Positions 48,241-60,485 of a stretch of DNA of 64,000 nucleotides are shown piece after piece. Position 1 is the stretch's first letter; every line of letters begins with the position of its first letter. The notes under the pieces are model-generated. The model was given only the letters and a program-made list of their open reading frames with translations, ran no database searches and was not told where the DNA came from. Location: positions 496,001 through 560,000 of the forward strand of contig BGZK01000145.1 of NCBI GenBank assembly GCA_005406025.1, given 5' to 3'. The stretch is from Eumeta japonica (lineage: Eukaryota > Arthropoda > Insecta > Lepidoptera > Psychidae). Made by a program: the position numbers and the translations under genes.

Positions 48241-50775
48241 TGTAAATACAATCTCAAATTTAGTTCATAATGTAATTAAAACATTATCTTAAAGGGAAGT
48301 CAAATGTCATGGGTCGTCAATGAGAATAATGCCTTTCGTCTCGATTTCTAGTTCCTCTGCATGGACATGAGGTCTTTGGTTTTCTCAATGGAAGAACTTC
48401 CTCGCAGAGAAAGAGCATACACGTACTATACCGCTATCGAGCTTTCCAAGCGTATATTAATATCAAATAAATATTTCCAATTAAACGAATGGCGTGAAGC
48501 GTTTTAAAGACAATTGCGCGATCGGTGGCAAATCAAAGAATGGTCGAAGGTGAAACATCCGACATCGATGACCTTATGGATGTTCATAATTGAAATGTAG
48601 GCCACATATTAATACTATTTTACGATAATTACCTAATTATTGTTAATTATGGTTATAACTCATCTAGACCTTGTTCCACAGCGGAAGACGTTATGTATAT
48701 AGGCATTTATGATGCAGGAAAACAATGACCCTCGAGAAAAATGCAAATCGTGCATGTGCAATGCCCTATTTATCATGACCAAAACGAGCGACGGTAAAAA
48801 TGTAGTTTTGATAAATATTTTTTATGAAACTATCAATTTATTTTTGGTTTTTACAACTTCTTTGAAACATTCAATAGCTTATGATGTTTATAATCTATTA
48901 AAAGAATAAAAATTGTTTTTTTTTTCGTAACACATTACCAATTTGGACGCGGCGGTTTTGTGTTATTACAATCTATAATACTTTGACCTTCTTGGGTGGA
49001 TGTTTTTGCGAAAAAAGCATTTTTAGATACACAGCGGTAAACCAAAATAATGTATACAGTTATGAAGACGTAATATACACAACGCAACAAAAACCTTATC
49101 GCAGAGATGTCTCAAGATGCAGCACCGCTAATGTATATACAACCGGCTACACACGCATGCGCGTTAGCATCGCCTACGGTGCGCTTCGTCCGAGACAATT
49201 TACACTCGTACTACTAACAATTGAATACATCTCTTGTGTTAACTCAATAATTGTACACACTCTCTATATTTTTGCTTACACTCTGAGATTGGCGGACTTT
49301 TCATTGCAATGAATAATCGCCTTCGGTGTTGCGCCAATAAGCTAAATTGTTAACAGGTTCGGGTCGCACACGAAATAAAATGTCTGTTCTGCTATTCAAG
49401 GGTCACCTAGTTCTCGTTACACATTGACGCATCAAACGGAAGCTGACAAAGACAACGTTAATTGTAAAAGAATGTGTATTTGTTCGTGCGAACGCCGGCG
49501 CATGCTTAGGTTTTGACAGTGTCGCTGTTTGCGCAGAGTAGTCGCGAAGGTCGTCCAATTTCGGAGTCAAAGCGTATCTCATCTTTCTCTTCGGGTTATG
49601 AAATGATAGCGTTTTTATTTGCTTTACGCGATTGAGTGTCATTTAACGTTGTAGTCGGTAATGTCGAAATGTAAATAAGATTGCTGTAATGATCTATTGT
49701 ACTATTTATTATATTCGATAACGAACAGACATGTGTATCGTATGCTATTAAAGGGAACACTTTATCTCTCATATATTTTTCAGCTTAGAATATAAACTTT
49801 TATACAAACGCGGTTTAGTGTTAACTTTACATAATACGAAACGTATTTATGTAATACATCTACGCCTAATTATTATTATTTTTTATTTAATCAGTTTTGT
49901 TTCATAATTATTCTATCGCATAAACTATCGCATCGCAAGTCAAAATGTCAAATTCGTTTTTTTTTTCTCAATCTGAAAAGAGAGCACAGTGGATAAGCGG
50001 AGAAATTAATGGAATAGTTCATTTGTTACTCCTGAAAGTTTTAAAATAATGCAGGTGTATCGCTTAAAAGGTTACAAAATTTGTGTTTCAATCTCCAAAA
50101 CTAACTCAATCTCGAACGCAACTCATAGTACCAAAAATTCAATTTAAAAATGTGTGATTTAATCATGTCGAAGGTAGGTAAAAACTACTCATACAATCTT
50201 TGCAATCTGTAAATATCAAATACGCCATTTTAATTTTTACGATGATTCAGTTTCGATCATTATCAAGTCATACCGTCGGCTATTATAGCTTTGATTATAG
50301 TTTTTTTAAGGGAACACCCTGACAACGCTACTGTTACTAGCGGTATTGTCTTCAATGTCGACGATGACTTCAATGAACAATGTAACCGTCCTTACGTTCT
50401 CAATGAATAGTGTTTACAGTATCTTTTGCCTCGATCGGTATGAATAATTTCAAGCCATTGATATTATCCTATTACACCCTTCCAGTTAAAACGAGTGCAT
50501 AAACCTGTTTATTTCATTCATAACAATTTAAAATTATGTCAATCCAACATACTATACTAAATTAATAGTCACCAGTTAGGATAATTTGAATCAGGATGAC
50601 CTAGAGCCATCGTGATGTTAATTCATCTGACACAAAATAAACATACACTTGAAGAAATACACATTCCTGAAACACGTTTTATAGTATTGTTAAGTACCAA
50701 AGACAAAACTGGCTAGGATTCACAGACAGTAGTCAGCGCGACGTCAAGGCTTCGCTTCGACTCGCCGCCCGTGTC
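48241..50775. other. Mostly AT-rich non-coding stretch
   Basis: 48300-48580, 49130-49210 and 49480-49640 are less AT-rich. Open frames at 48709-48909 and 48983-49312 have no family signature. No gene supported. Confidence 0.35.
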
Positions 50776-50781
50776 GTCGTG

Positions 50782-50817
50782 CTTTTTAAGAAAGTACCGG
50801 AGTACTTTCTTAAAAAG
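50782..50817. repeat. Perfect 16-bp hairpin
   Basis: ctttttaagaaagtac (50782-50797), loop cgga, gtactttcttaaaaag (50802-50817): 16 of 16 bases pair. It lies in a GC-richer block (50735-50860). Confidence 0.95.
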
Positions 50818-51002
50818 AAAAGCTCATATGCGAGCGAAGCGCCATCACAACGTTTTCTACCCTTTCACCGTGCATTGACTACGCGGCACGATTAATAGAA
50901 TCAATATTATCTCACGGCGTGTGTAAGTTTTATCACACATAATATTATACTTGCGATATCTCTAACCTTGTGATGATGCTTCTTCGATGTGCAGACGTAT
51001 AT

Positions 51003-51056
51003 ATGTGTGCGTATGTGTGTGTGTGTGTGTGTATGAAGGCGCGCGTGTGTGTATGC
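51003..51056. repeat. TG microsatellite
   Basis: Interrupted (tg)n with 'cgcgcg' and 'tatg' variants. Confidence 0.9.
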
Positions 51057-51244
51057 ATTTTGAACGCATAGGATCGCGTTTTCAACACGCCCGAGATCTA
51101 GACTCGGCCTTGGTGCAGCCGGCGACGCTCAAGGTCTCGTGACACCAACGTCCGAGTATATTTCATTATTTATAAAGCATATATGTTTTCCTGCGGTGAT
51201 TTATCTGAATCTTGCTAATGTATCGATTTTCAAATGCTTAATAA

Positions 51245-51775
51245 ATTTAAGGTTCCGTACATCTAAAGGAAAAAAGGAACCGTTATAAGATCACTTCGTT
51301 GTCGGTCTGTGTGTCTGTTCTTCTGTCTATCAAGATCTCTTTTTCAGGGACGCCTGAAAATATAATGTTGAAATTAACATCAAATATATATCTCGGCGGT
51401 CTGAAGAAGCTATAAAAATAGCAAGCCTCTTAAGTCAATGTAATCAAAAAGTACCGCCAAAATACGGCCATTTATGCCTTATATTTTGAAACTCGTAAGT
51501 AGATCAAAATCTATAGGGTATTTTCCATAGACCAACAATCGTGGATTTGATATGAAGATAGTTCTCCCAACAAAAGCAAAGTAAAAAATCTGCAAATCGA
51601 TAATTTTGTAGTTATACATATCATAATCATGAAAAAAAAATTTTTTATAATGCCAACTCATATTTATGATTCGAGCAGCGACCGTGATGAAGACCAATAC
51701 ATGGTAGAACATTATTTTAAGTTTGTGCGGAACCCTCAGGGTACGATCTTATTCGCACTTGTTCTTTTTTTATTA
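51245..51775. mobile_element. Lepidopteran 'aaggttccgta' interspersed repeat
   Basis: The head 'aaggttccgtacatctaaag' with 'aaaaaaggaaccgttataag' and 'atcacttcgttgtcggtctg', and the tail 'gtgcggaaccctcagggtac' followed by 'cttattcgcacttgttc', are the two ends of a very common moth/butterfly repeat. The interior phrases 'agtcaatgtaatcaaaaagt' and 'aaaatctatagggtattttc' also fit. The open frames inside (51479-51712, 51629-51841) belong to the repeat and are not genes. Confidence 0.7.
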
Positions 51776-52102
51776 GAAGAGATTAAAAAACCTTTTCGAA
51801 GTTATCATGCCGCATACATAAATAAACGGTTTACGCGATAACAAATATTTTACTCGTATAAAAAAACACTATGTTGCCCATATTTTGATTTCTCAATAAG
51901 GCTTCCTTTTTAGATAAATATTCGACTAATGTAGTTCCGAGCTTTGTTATGAGAATTTATGATATGTTAGTGTAAGTATTTGGTAAGGTATGTAAATTAT
52001 GGGATTACTAATACTCTTAAAGATAACATAGTTAAGTTACTACAGTACTTCTCGATTGACAACGATTATTTTGCGAATCACTGGTAGCTATTGTCTGTGA
52101 GA
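51776..52102. other. AT-rich non-coding stretch
   Basis: Nothing recognisable. Confidence 0.4.
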
Positions 52103-52312
52103 CTAACAGCTTCTTCCACCATCTCTTTATAAACGGATATGTATTTAACAAGAAGACAGTTTTAAAATTAATTTTGCGTACCACGTCCTTTTTTTAACGC
52201 TTGTTCGGACTATAATCCGTTTAAAGCAGGACGTGGAAAGCAAATTTTATTTTAGAAGCGATATCTTGTATGAAAAGTCAGTACGAAAGGAGGTAGTGGA
52301 AGAGGCTCTAAG
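52103..52312. mobile_element. Palindromic TTAA element, copy 3 (full length, 210 bp)
   Basis: Left end ctaacagcttcttccaccat and right end 'aggtagtggaagaggctcta' 'ag' are inverted copies of each other. The central stem is 'ccacgtcctttttttaacg' against 'cgtttaaagcaggacgtgg', and the intervening arms ('ttaaaattaattttgcgta' and 'aagcaaattttattttaga') also pair. The TTAA edges have mutated to CTAA and CTAA(G). Same family as 18181 and 23755. Confidence 0.75.
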
Positions 52313-52820
52313 TGTTAAATAAATAATTTCATTTCGCATTTTGCTAGTAAAACGCGATTTGAAAGTAACTGCAATGTATTTTCAAATGGAAGTGACGTTT
52401 AGTAAAATCTTGTAATTTACTTAGACAGTTTCCGCATTTATAATTTTAATTGTCGAAACATACAAATTCTTAATGGCCAGCATTTTAAAACGACAAATTC
52501 ACCACTCCATTAATTCAGTATGAATTTCTTCAATTTTTATATCGCTCCATCTTTATACCCTGTTTGTAAATCGATATTTCAACAATATCAATTGCATAGG
52601 TTCAATTCCTTTTCAAATTGAAAATAAATAAAATTACCACCAAAGTACATATTAACAATCAGCAAGTGAATATGATACATATGACGGTAGTGGTATTCAA
52701 TTCGTAAATCGTTACACTGAATGAAGAAAAACTGCTTACAATCAAAAGAACAAAATCGAATTTATCAATTCTTTTTCAAGGAGAAACGAGTTCGACTGTC
52801 GAAACGGCACTCAAAGGCGA
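52313..52820. other. AT-rich non-coding stretch
   Basis: Nothing recognisable. Confidence 0.4.
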
Positions 52821-52839
52821 TAGTAATTCGTATGCACCT

Positions 52840-53040
52840 GTTACATCGGCGGACTATGAATCGGGCGTCGGGCTGGCCGCGTGAAAGGCGGCATTCGGAT
52901 GAGAAACGGATGCTGGGTAAACATTGTAATGAGACACCCGCCGCTGCGCCCGCGCAGCCGCGCCGATGTTTCTGTGTCACAAACGAGCGCCTCGCCGACG
53001 ACGCCGGTGCCCCTATTACCGCTTTTTGTGTCGCTTACAA
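52840..53040. other. GC-rich islet
   Basis: Block including 'cccgccgctgcgcccgcgca' (about 52937). Overlapping open frames on both strands lack motifs. Possible regulatory sequence. Confidence 0.25.
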
Positions 53041-54655
53041 AGGATGGTCAAGCAGAATTCGGATATAGATGGAGCCTCCGGTGAGGGAAGGCAAATCTCG
53101 ACACTTCAGGATTGATTTAAGGATGTGGACGACAACGGATACTAATTTAAATATATAGGCCCGAAATAGAAACAAATGAATTTTAGTTTTACACTCAAAA
53201 ATATCATACTCAGAAGTCAAGCGAATACTAATTTAGCACTGCTTATGTTTCTGTAAGCAATAGTGACATTCACTACTTCATCAAGACATTCCAAACCCGT
53301 TCAAAAACGTAGAATGTAAACGTTTACCTTTGCGGAGATTCAGTGACTGTCGTCCGACTCCGTCGTCATAACAATTCAATAGTATAACCACGTTCTATTA
53401 GAATTGTGGTGCATTCAGACATCGGTCATTTATATCGGAGTGTAGTGAAATAGAATAGATGTAATACAGAAAAAGGGCATTTTCGACTTGAAAAGTTGTA
53501 TGGCTGCCCACGTACTTAGGAACATTGAATCAGAGGTGCGAGAGAATGAATAAAAGCTTTCGCTTTGTCGTCGTCGATTTTTGCTCGCCAGCGAATTCGG
53601 CGATAACATCATACTTTAAACCTAAACTGAACCGCTCGCCCCCAGCGTTGGGAGCTCCATAAGCCTTCGACTCTGGTGACGGTCACCACTTCGATGACGA
53701 CGATTGTACCGAGGGTAGAACGGCCAGCAACAGCACGCTGGCGCAGCATAGGTGGCGCGAATTTCAAATCTTTCAACCTGAAATAAAAAGTAAGATGTGA
53801 TGCGATAATGAATCCTTATCACAACCGCCAAGGCACACGTAATGTTTGATGGGCTTCAGTGATACGAACCACAACCAAAAATGCGTTAATTTTAAAAATT
53901 GAGTTGTAATAACCGTAGTTGCTTTGTAACGTAATCAATACGAGAAAGTTTAATACATATACGAATCCCAGCTGTTTTTTTGTTTTCCAAACATCGTGTT
54001 TAAAAGTTATAAGTTGTGGTTGGAAGTGAAGTCATTAAGTCAAATCATATTCTGTTACTACTTATTAAAAGGATATTTGAATTTTTTATTTGTGCTCTCA
54101 ACAAAAGAAATGAAAAATTTTGTTTGTAATTTTTTTCAGAAAAAAATTCCCCACAAAGATTTCATAAAATTATTATCTTCTCCAAACAATGGCTATTTTC
54201 GGAATAATTTTTATGTCTAAATTATTATCGACAGAACAAGCAATCGAATAAAGATGTTATTCCTATATAGTATATAATGAATATCAAAAATATAAAAAAT
54301 CAAAACGTAATTGAACTGTTTTTCTTATGTTTATCGGCTAAAAATTTTCGCGTCTGTCATTAGAAATTAAACCTTGAACCTTGATAAGCTCGTAATAATA
54401 CATCACAAATTAAGTCGTATTGAATGTAGAGCATTGACTGCACATATCTTTGTAATACTTTTCTGGTGAAAACTATATCCCTTAAAAATCCAATCTTTTG
54501 TAAGTATATCGAACCTTGCAATGAGAAACTCTAATATAACTCACAGCAAGTAAAAGTTGAAATCACTTTTCTTTTTAACCTAACTTAACACCCTAAATAC
54601 CTTCCTATATAACTCCAATTAACAAATCGCATCGATGTCCGAACAAAGTGAAATC
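53041..54655. other. Non-coding stretch with one weak exon-like segment
   Basis: On the minus strand a good acceptor, cttactttttatttcag|g, abuts 53777. The sequence below it (53590-53777) is GC-richer, but its frames are each broken (for example a Leu-rich stretch ending in SSSSKW then stop). Not supported as a gene. The rest is AT-rich. Confidence 0.3.
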
Positions 54656-54659
54656 ATAT

Positions 54660-54830
54660 CTTTTTTCAGCCGAGAGCCGGCGAGACGAAATTTCGCTTCT
54701 GCGCAACAAAGGGCCGCGTCGATTATGCAGGCCCGTGGTATACGCGCTGTCGCTTAGAGTACCCACCTACCTACGTACTCGTTGCTGCGCAGACGCATCG
54801 TGAATTCTGAGAGAAATTTTCCAGCCTCCA
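54660..54830. other. Moderately GC islet
   Basis: 'gccggcgagacgaaatttcg' near 54668 and repeated 'ctgcgcagacgcatcgtg' wording. No coding signal. Confidence 0.2.
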
Positions 54831-55605
54831 GATGTACTACTATCCAGAGTTAGTATATCCGTTTAAAAAGTTTCAGTATCCAATGCTTTTTATTGAATTG
54901 TAGTTTCGCCTGTTCAATAATTTTAAAGCAGCAAGATAGCTCAATACGGTTAGGTAACTGAAAATAAGTTCGAATAGCAAAGTTAATTACGACCATTTCA
55001 GTTTCTCGGAGTAATTACATTAATGCATACTAGTTCAAATATTAAGTGTTTTATTTAAGTTCATCTTTTTAAAAGTTAACCTTTTGATTTAATCAGTTTA
55101 TTGGATGAATTGAGTTATTTCAAAAACTTACCAGCTCTGAAAGAAATCATTGCAATTATTATCATGTGAGAATTAATGGAATCTTTCAAAGAAATACCTA
55201 AACTCTAAAAGTCCCTTAATATTTATTCGTTAATACTTTATCCTTGCAAAATTCCCTATTTTGGACGTACGCCTCTTGGCGGGCGTTAATGAAAAACTCT
55301 GCATAGTAGAAAATATTTTTTAAGACTTCGATTTCGTGGTGTAAGAAGTATTATAGGCGACAGCAGGTCTCCACCTTAAAAACAAAGTAACAACAAACAA
55401 ACAAGAAAAAAAAAATATAGCAAATGCCGTAAAACAACTGGCTGTTTGCAAAATTAACGAATATTTAAACAATATTTTATTTCGTAGTACATACAATCCG
55501 ATCTCGACATTATTTCAATATGATAATCGGAGTCAACAAACTCACCCAATGATACTTATGGTCTCAATAGACGTCAGTTAGCGAACGAAACGGTCCTACT
55601 ATGTT
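54831..55605. other. AT-rich non-coding stretch
   Basis: Nothing recognisable. Confidence 0.4.
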
Positions 55606-55609
55606 AACC

Positions 55610-55750
55610 TGACCTTGCCGCGTGGGAGTCACGCTAGAAATCGGCCCCGTGTGCGCTTACGCAATCTCAACCACTCGGGCGCCTCGAGCTAGTTCCCGCC
55701 CCTCCCCCCTCACCGCCCGGCCGTCTCGTACGCCCACGCCCAGGGTTGCC
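55610..55750. other. C-rich islet
   Basis: Contains 'cccgcccctcccccctcacc' at about 55696. No open frame of note. Confidence 0.25.
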
Positions 55751-56945
55751 ATATGAATTTTCAAGGTAATTTGGTGCAGAAATATACATGACTCTTCATT
55801 GTGTTAATCGACTAGGATCGTAAGCCTTTGAAAATTTTAAGTCGCCACGCGAGAGTCGCTTTCGAACTCCACTATTTATTACCTGAAGATTGTCTAATCT
55901 ACTACGTGGCCTCTCAGGCTAATTTCAGGAGTAGAGGTTTGAGATCGTACTGATGTGTTTCAACTAAATATTTCAAATTAAAAGGATTAAGTTACTATTC
56001 TACTTTAAAATAGATTATATTGTAGTATAGGCCGAAATAATAATTACAATTCAGAATAATATCAATTACGACAGTAAATAAACGAATATGTAAAAAAACA
56101 AGAGTAGATTCGAGATAAGGGCAAGGACCCCGCGAGTGATTCAGAAAAATAGCGAATTGCATTAGCTCGATAAGAAGTACATAAAAACCAAGTAAATATA
56201 ATAAATGTAAAAATTAAAATAAAGAGCAATTAATAAAACCCACCGCTGGTATAAGTAAAAGACCCTAGAAGGGCTCTGTCTCTGGGCTCGACAATATATG
56301 TATATATATACATATATATATTAACAAAACATTGCCTTAACACCTGTCCAGAAACTCATATTTCTTATAGCGCATGATCGACTTTTTGAACTACCCGTTC
56401 CAGGTGCTGTCATGAATGCTTAGAAATATATTTCATTAGGTTCGTCAAACATTAGAAATGGATTGTCACGAAATAATTGCATAAAGAAACAGAAGTATTT
56501 ATATTGTGCGCATAAATGAGATTATTAACATCGACCGATTATTAGTAATAATGATTCATATCATAATTATAAAAAAAAATATATAATTATTCATTAGTTA
56601 TAATTACGAGAAAAACCTTTATCGGACCTTTTACCGTTCATATTCTAATGTGTTCATCATAAAATTATCAAATAAATATTAGAAAAATACGATACCAAAA
56701 AAGAAAATATTACACTTTCCTTATCACACTTTAATAGTGTTATTCTTGAATTTTGAAAATGTACCATTCGAGAAATTTATTAAACCCTTTTTAGTTCCTA
56801 AAACCGCCTCTCACTGTAATAATTGATTTATAAAAAACAAAACGATTAGGCCCAATCCTATAACGTCATTTTACCCCCTCTCAGCACACGCTAACCCTTA
56901 CGGACCTAATAGTGAACTGAATCATCATCACTTTTCACCCTAAGT
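55751..56945. other. AT-rich non-coding stretch
   Basis: A palindromic AT patch at 56296-56325 (atatgtatatatatacatat). Nothing else recognisable. Confidence 0.4.
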
Positions 56946-56959
56946 CATGAACTCGCGCC

Positions 56960-57245
56960 GTTACCTACAAAGCAAACCCTTCGCCTGGGAGTTGGCGCTT
57001 AATGGCCCAACAGATTACCGCTTTCGGCGATATTCCTCGGCGGCCGGTCGCCGGATACGTCGTTAGGCGCTGGATGCGTTTATGACCTCGACGTAATTTC
57101 GCGTTTCGCGTTAGGCGGTGATCGATCACCATCCTCGTTACGACAGCTAATCGGCGTTAATTGCTCCACCTGGTCGATTCTCGTCTTCGTAATTTTTCGC
57201 CGACGTGATCAGGAGTGTTAATCAAATTTTTGGAATAACAGTGAA
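56960..57245. promoter_or_regulatory. GC-richer block with 14-bp palindrome, candidate enhancer
   Basis: Contains the perfect palindrome ggtgatcgatcacc (57117-57130), two copies of 'cgttaggcg' (57061 and 57109), an E-box ccacctgg (57167) next to the homeodomain-type core ttaattg, and a tttatgac word (57079). Dense binding-site-like words in a sharply bounded block suggest a cis-regulatory element; there is no coding signal. Confidence 0.25.
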
Positions 57246-59485
57246 CGTTGATGTAACTTATCAGCGCTGTCGCGATCGCTTTGATTTCTTTCATCAACCC
57301 TCAAACGTCATCAATATCATAATCCGTTTCTCTGCGTAGATTGAGGGTACCGAAGCTGACTTCTTCAATGGTGGAATTTTAACAACTAGTTCATCTCGGA
57401 TTGTAATAGCGTTAACGTAAATGAAGATCGTCACGTTTAGTCACATGTAAGTCTATTCAAATTTTGTTACTGCTTGCTTGCAGAGTAAGTGGTACTTGAA
57501 GGTGATTGAAGTATTTCACGAAATCCATAAAAGTTTGTCGCGTTGTCGGATAGTCGTCACTGATCAGATCGTGGTTCCTGTCAAATTTATACAGAAGCTG
57601 TGGGTATTTCTCTGATGTTAGATATTCTTTGTGTCTATAGCTCATATATGTATACGAGTTGTAAGTCTATGCCGTAGTTCTAACGATATTCGACAGAATT
57701 AATAAAATAAAAATTATTGGATGGCTATGTGTTCATTTTTTTATCTGTATTTGATGAGTTCACACACTGTAATATCACAAAATTAATATTCGTGAATAAT
57801 AATCTATATTTTCCTCCGAATTGATAATTCAATGACGTCGTAATGTTATTTTAATAATTCCATAACTAGTTTTGTTTAGAGTAAGACAAATGGTTTGCAT
57901 TTATAACTAGATCCGAAGCGTAGAAATTAAAGTCGAAATTAAAAAGCATTTATTTTGAGCATTCTCAATGTTATTTAATCTCTCTTTCGATTGAGTTCTA
58001 TCAATTTTGTCACGTCTAATGTATGTATTTTTTTTAATTTTAAAGTGGTTTAATTTTAAATGTGGCTATTCTTTTTCTTATTAAAAAGATAAACTGTTAT
58101 TAGAAACTATTTTTTTTTTCTGTAGAAGATATTATAACCAGTATGTCAACGCTCGTTTTATATTGATTTCAACGAAAAATAGTGCCTTAGAGCGAATAAA
58201 ATACGGAATTTCAATGGAAGAAATGTTTTGTGAAACTTACCATTCCTGTTATAAACTGTTATAAGCGTGTTCATGGTATTCTACGATACGTTTTCCTGTC
58301 CTGACAGGGTGTAGCACTGATGCTTGGATGCGCAGACGCCGGTAAAACGTACACATCGCTCTACTTCTGCAATAGACTTTAAATAATAATTTGCAAAACA
58401 TCAACTTCCGCCTGCACTGGCTGCCACTGTATCCATCTCATAATTATGCCAAATTTTTGACTTTTCAAAGGATACAATAACATCTATTCATATAAAAAAT
58501 GTATATATTTAGCTACAACTTTTAGTATTACCTATTTTTTTTTTTGACAAGAATATTTTACTGTTGACAACTCCCAATATGCAACGAAACCGTATAACAT
58601 TAATGAGAATAAAATGACATTTGATGATCTCAAAAGTCAAAGATATTAACAATCGTTGAGTTCAATCTAATCTATTGTTGCGAAAATTATATAATTTCAT
58701 ACGTCGTATATTGTTCTATTTTGATATATTCTTAATATTTATGTAACTTTTCACAACATTTGTTGTCGGGTGGCGTCTTTTACGTTATTATTGTAAATTG
58801 ATTACCAGAACATACACATTAAACAATGAAAAACATCATCCCGAAAATGTTACAACAAGTAAGGACATACAATAATATATTAGTGCTGACAATATTAAGG
58901 AGCCACACGCCCTGAATTTTTCATGTCTCTTGAATGCAATTAAATGTTGTTGTTTATACGAATCTCTCATTTTGCTATCGCATTGTTTGGAAGTAGAGCG
59001 CTAAAACACCAAACGCACGAATGCAAAAAAAAAGTTTTTGTATTTATTAGTCTAATGTCTTATGATTTTGTTCTTTACAATCAATCGCCATTAAAAAATC
59101 TCATTTCACTTACTTACATAATTCCATTTATGTAGGTCAGTGGTTTTATTTCATTTATATACCTACATAATTCTATTTACTTATGTTGGTTCCATAACAT
59201 GTTTCCATTATTGAAAAATATCGTGTAATTCAATAAAATTATATTCTTGGCAATCGACCGACTCATCGCTTACCATTCGCTTTAATCGTATAGGAAAATA
59301 ATCTGGTGAAAATTGCAAGTCGAGAAGGTTCGTCCATCGCCGGCCACGCCCCACACGCACTGCGTCAGCGCGCGCTGGGACTAGTACCAAATAAATGCAC
59401 GCGTAATAACAAATAAATGCCCATAACCAGCTCGTCTACCTACAGGTTTGTTTCTCTGGCCACAGTTTCGTATGTGATTGTATTA
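57246..59485. other. AT-rich non-coding stretch
   Basis: A short inverted repeat cctgtc-ct-gacagg at about 58299. Otherwise nothing recognisable. Confidence 0.4.
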
Positions 59486-59489
59486 TTAT

Positions 59490-59690
59490 ATAATTTGGGT
59501 TTGAAAAGAGCTACCCTCAAGTTTCTTGCTTGTTCTTCTTGAGGGATAACCGTCTTAGGAACAAAGTGGTATTTTTTTTTTATAATAGAAATAATATTAA
59601 AATACTGCAAATTATTTAAATGCTATAACGTATATCAAGTGTTATATTATATTATAGCCTACGAAATAAAGATATTTTGAATTTGAATTA
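59490..59690 (+). mobile_element. LINE 3' tail, copy 2
   Basis: It matches 11430-11625: 'ctcaagtttcttgcttgttc', 'ttcttgagggataaccgtct', and the end 'cgaaataaagatattttgaa' 'tttgaatt'. No reverse transcriptase is visible upstream, so it is a 5'-truncated copy or a SINE using the same tail. Confidence 0.75.
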
Positions 59691-59865
59691 TACCACAGAC
59701 AACGTAAACCTGTGTTCGATTTGATATAAGTGTTGTGAAATTTTCTGTTTCTTATTTCGTTACGTTGCTTTCTAAATGTATTGAAACGAACATTTCTAAT
59801 GATAGTGAACATTAAAATGGAGAACTATTACAAACGAATATGGCTTAGAATGTTTAAGGGTACCA
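59691..59865. other. AT-rich non-coding stretch
   Basis: Nothing recognisable. Confidence 0.4.
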
Positions 59866-59869
59866 AACC

Positions 59870-60130
59870 GTAGCAGTCAAGCGTTTCTCGCCATCCAGCG
59901 GGCCCGTAGCCGTGCGGCGGCCATTTCCTCACCTGTTATGCGCTAGATTCATTTCCGGTCAATCGATTCACCGGCGAACCCGACGCTCTCGTGAGTCGAA
60001 ATTAGTGATGGGCAAAGTAGCGGTACCGGCCGCCGGAGCGCCGGAGCGCCGGCTCTCGCGCAGGTGTCCTTATTCACCGCGGCGCGGGCGTCCAATAGAG
60101 CGGCGATCGCTCTCACGTCGTTATGCATTT
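59870..60130. other. GC-rich islet
   Basis: Includes an eight-base tandem 'gccggagc' near 60033, a GCCATTTC word (59919) beside CACCTG (59931), and 'ttagtgatgggcaaagtag' (60003). The open frames across it have no domain. Confidence 0.25.
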
Positions 60131-60346
60131 CTAATAGAAAAAAAGTTAAGCACACGTCATATACTCATAGAGTCGGGGCCCGTAGCGTCTCTACACCCCT
60201 ATAAGTATAAACTTGTCTGCTTTCATTATATTGGTGAGCATATCAGAAATAATTACCGATTAAAATTTTAATCTAATCTGACGTTATATTATAGAAGATT
60301 TCATTTCAAAGTTCTGTTGAACGATATGATAATTTTGTATATGCAC

Positions 60347-60485
60347 TAGCTCTCCGCCCGCGCTTTACCCCGCGTGGGAATCGGTCTATTACATAATTTT
60401 AATCGCAACTCAACCCCCTCCCTTATTCACCGTTTCATTCCCCCACCAACTCTCCTCCTCTTTTGTACATTTTTTCAATAAGTCA
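60347..60485 (+). mobile_element. 'actagctctccgcccgcgc' interspersed repeat, partial
   Basis: The same head type as 1125, 31803 and 42540, followed by a C-rich patch ('caaccccctcccttattcac') like that in unit B near 1700. The tail is not found. Confidence 0.55.

Noticed and set aside
53590..53777. Exon-like segment behind a minus-strand acceptor, with a YGAPNAGG-type phrase in one frame
   Set aside because: Every frame has an early stop or no recognisable domain; no donor site was convincing.
60003..60021. ttagtgatgggcaaagtag as a hAT-type terminal repeat
   Set aside because: No inverse copy (cccatcact) was found nearby.
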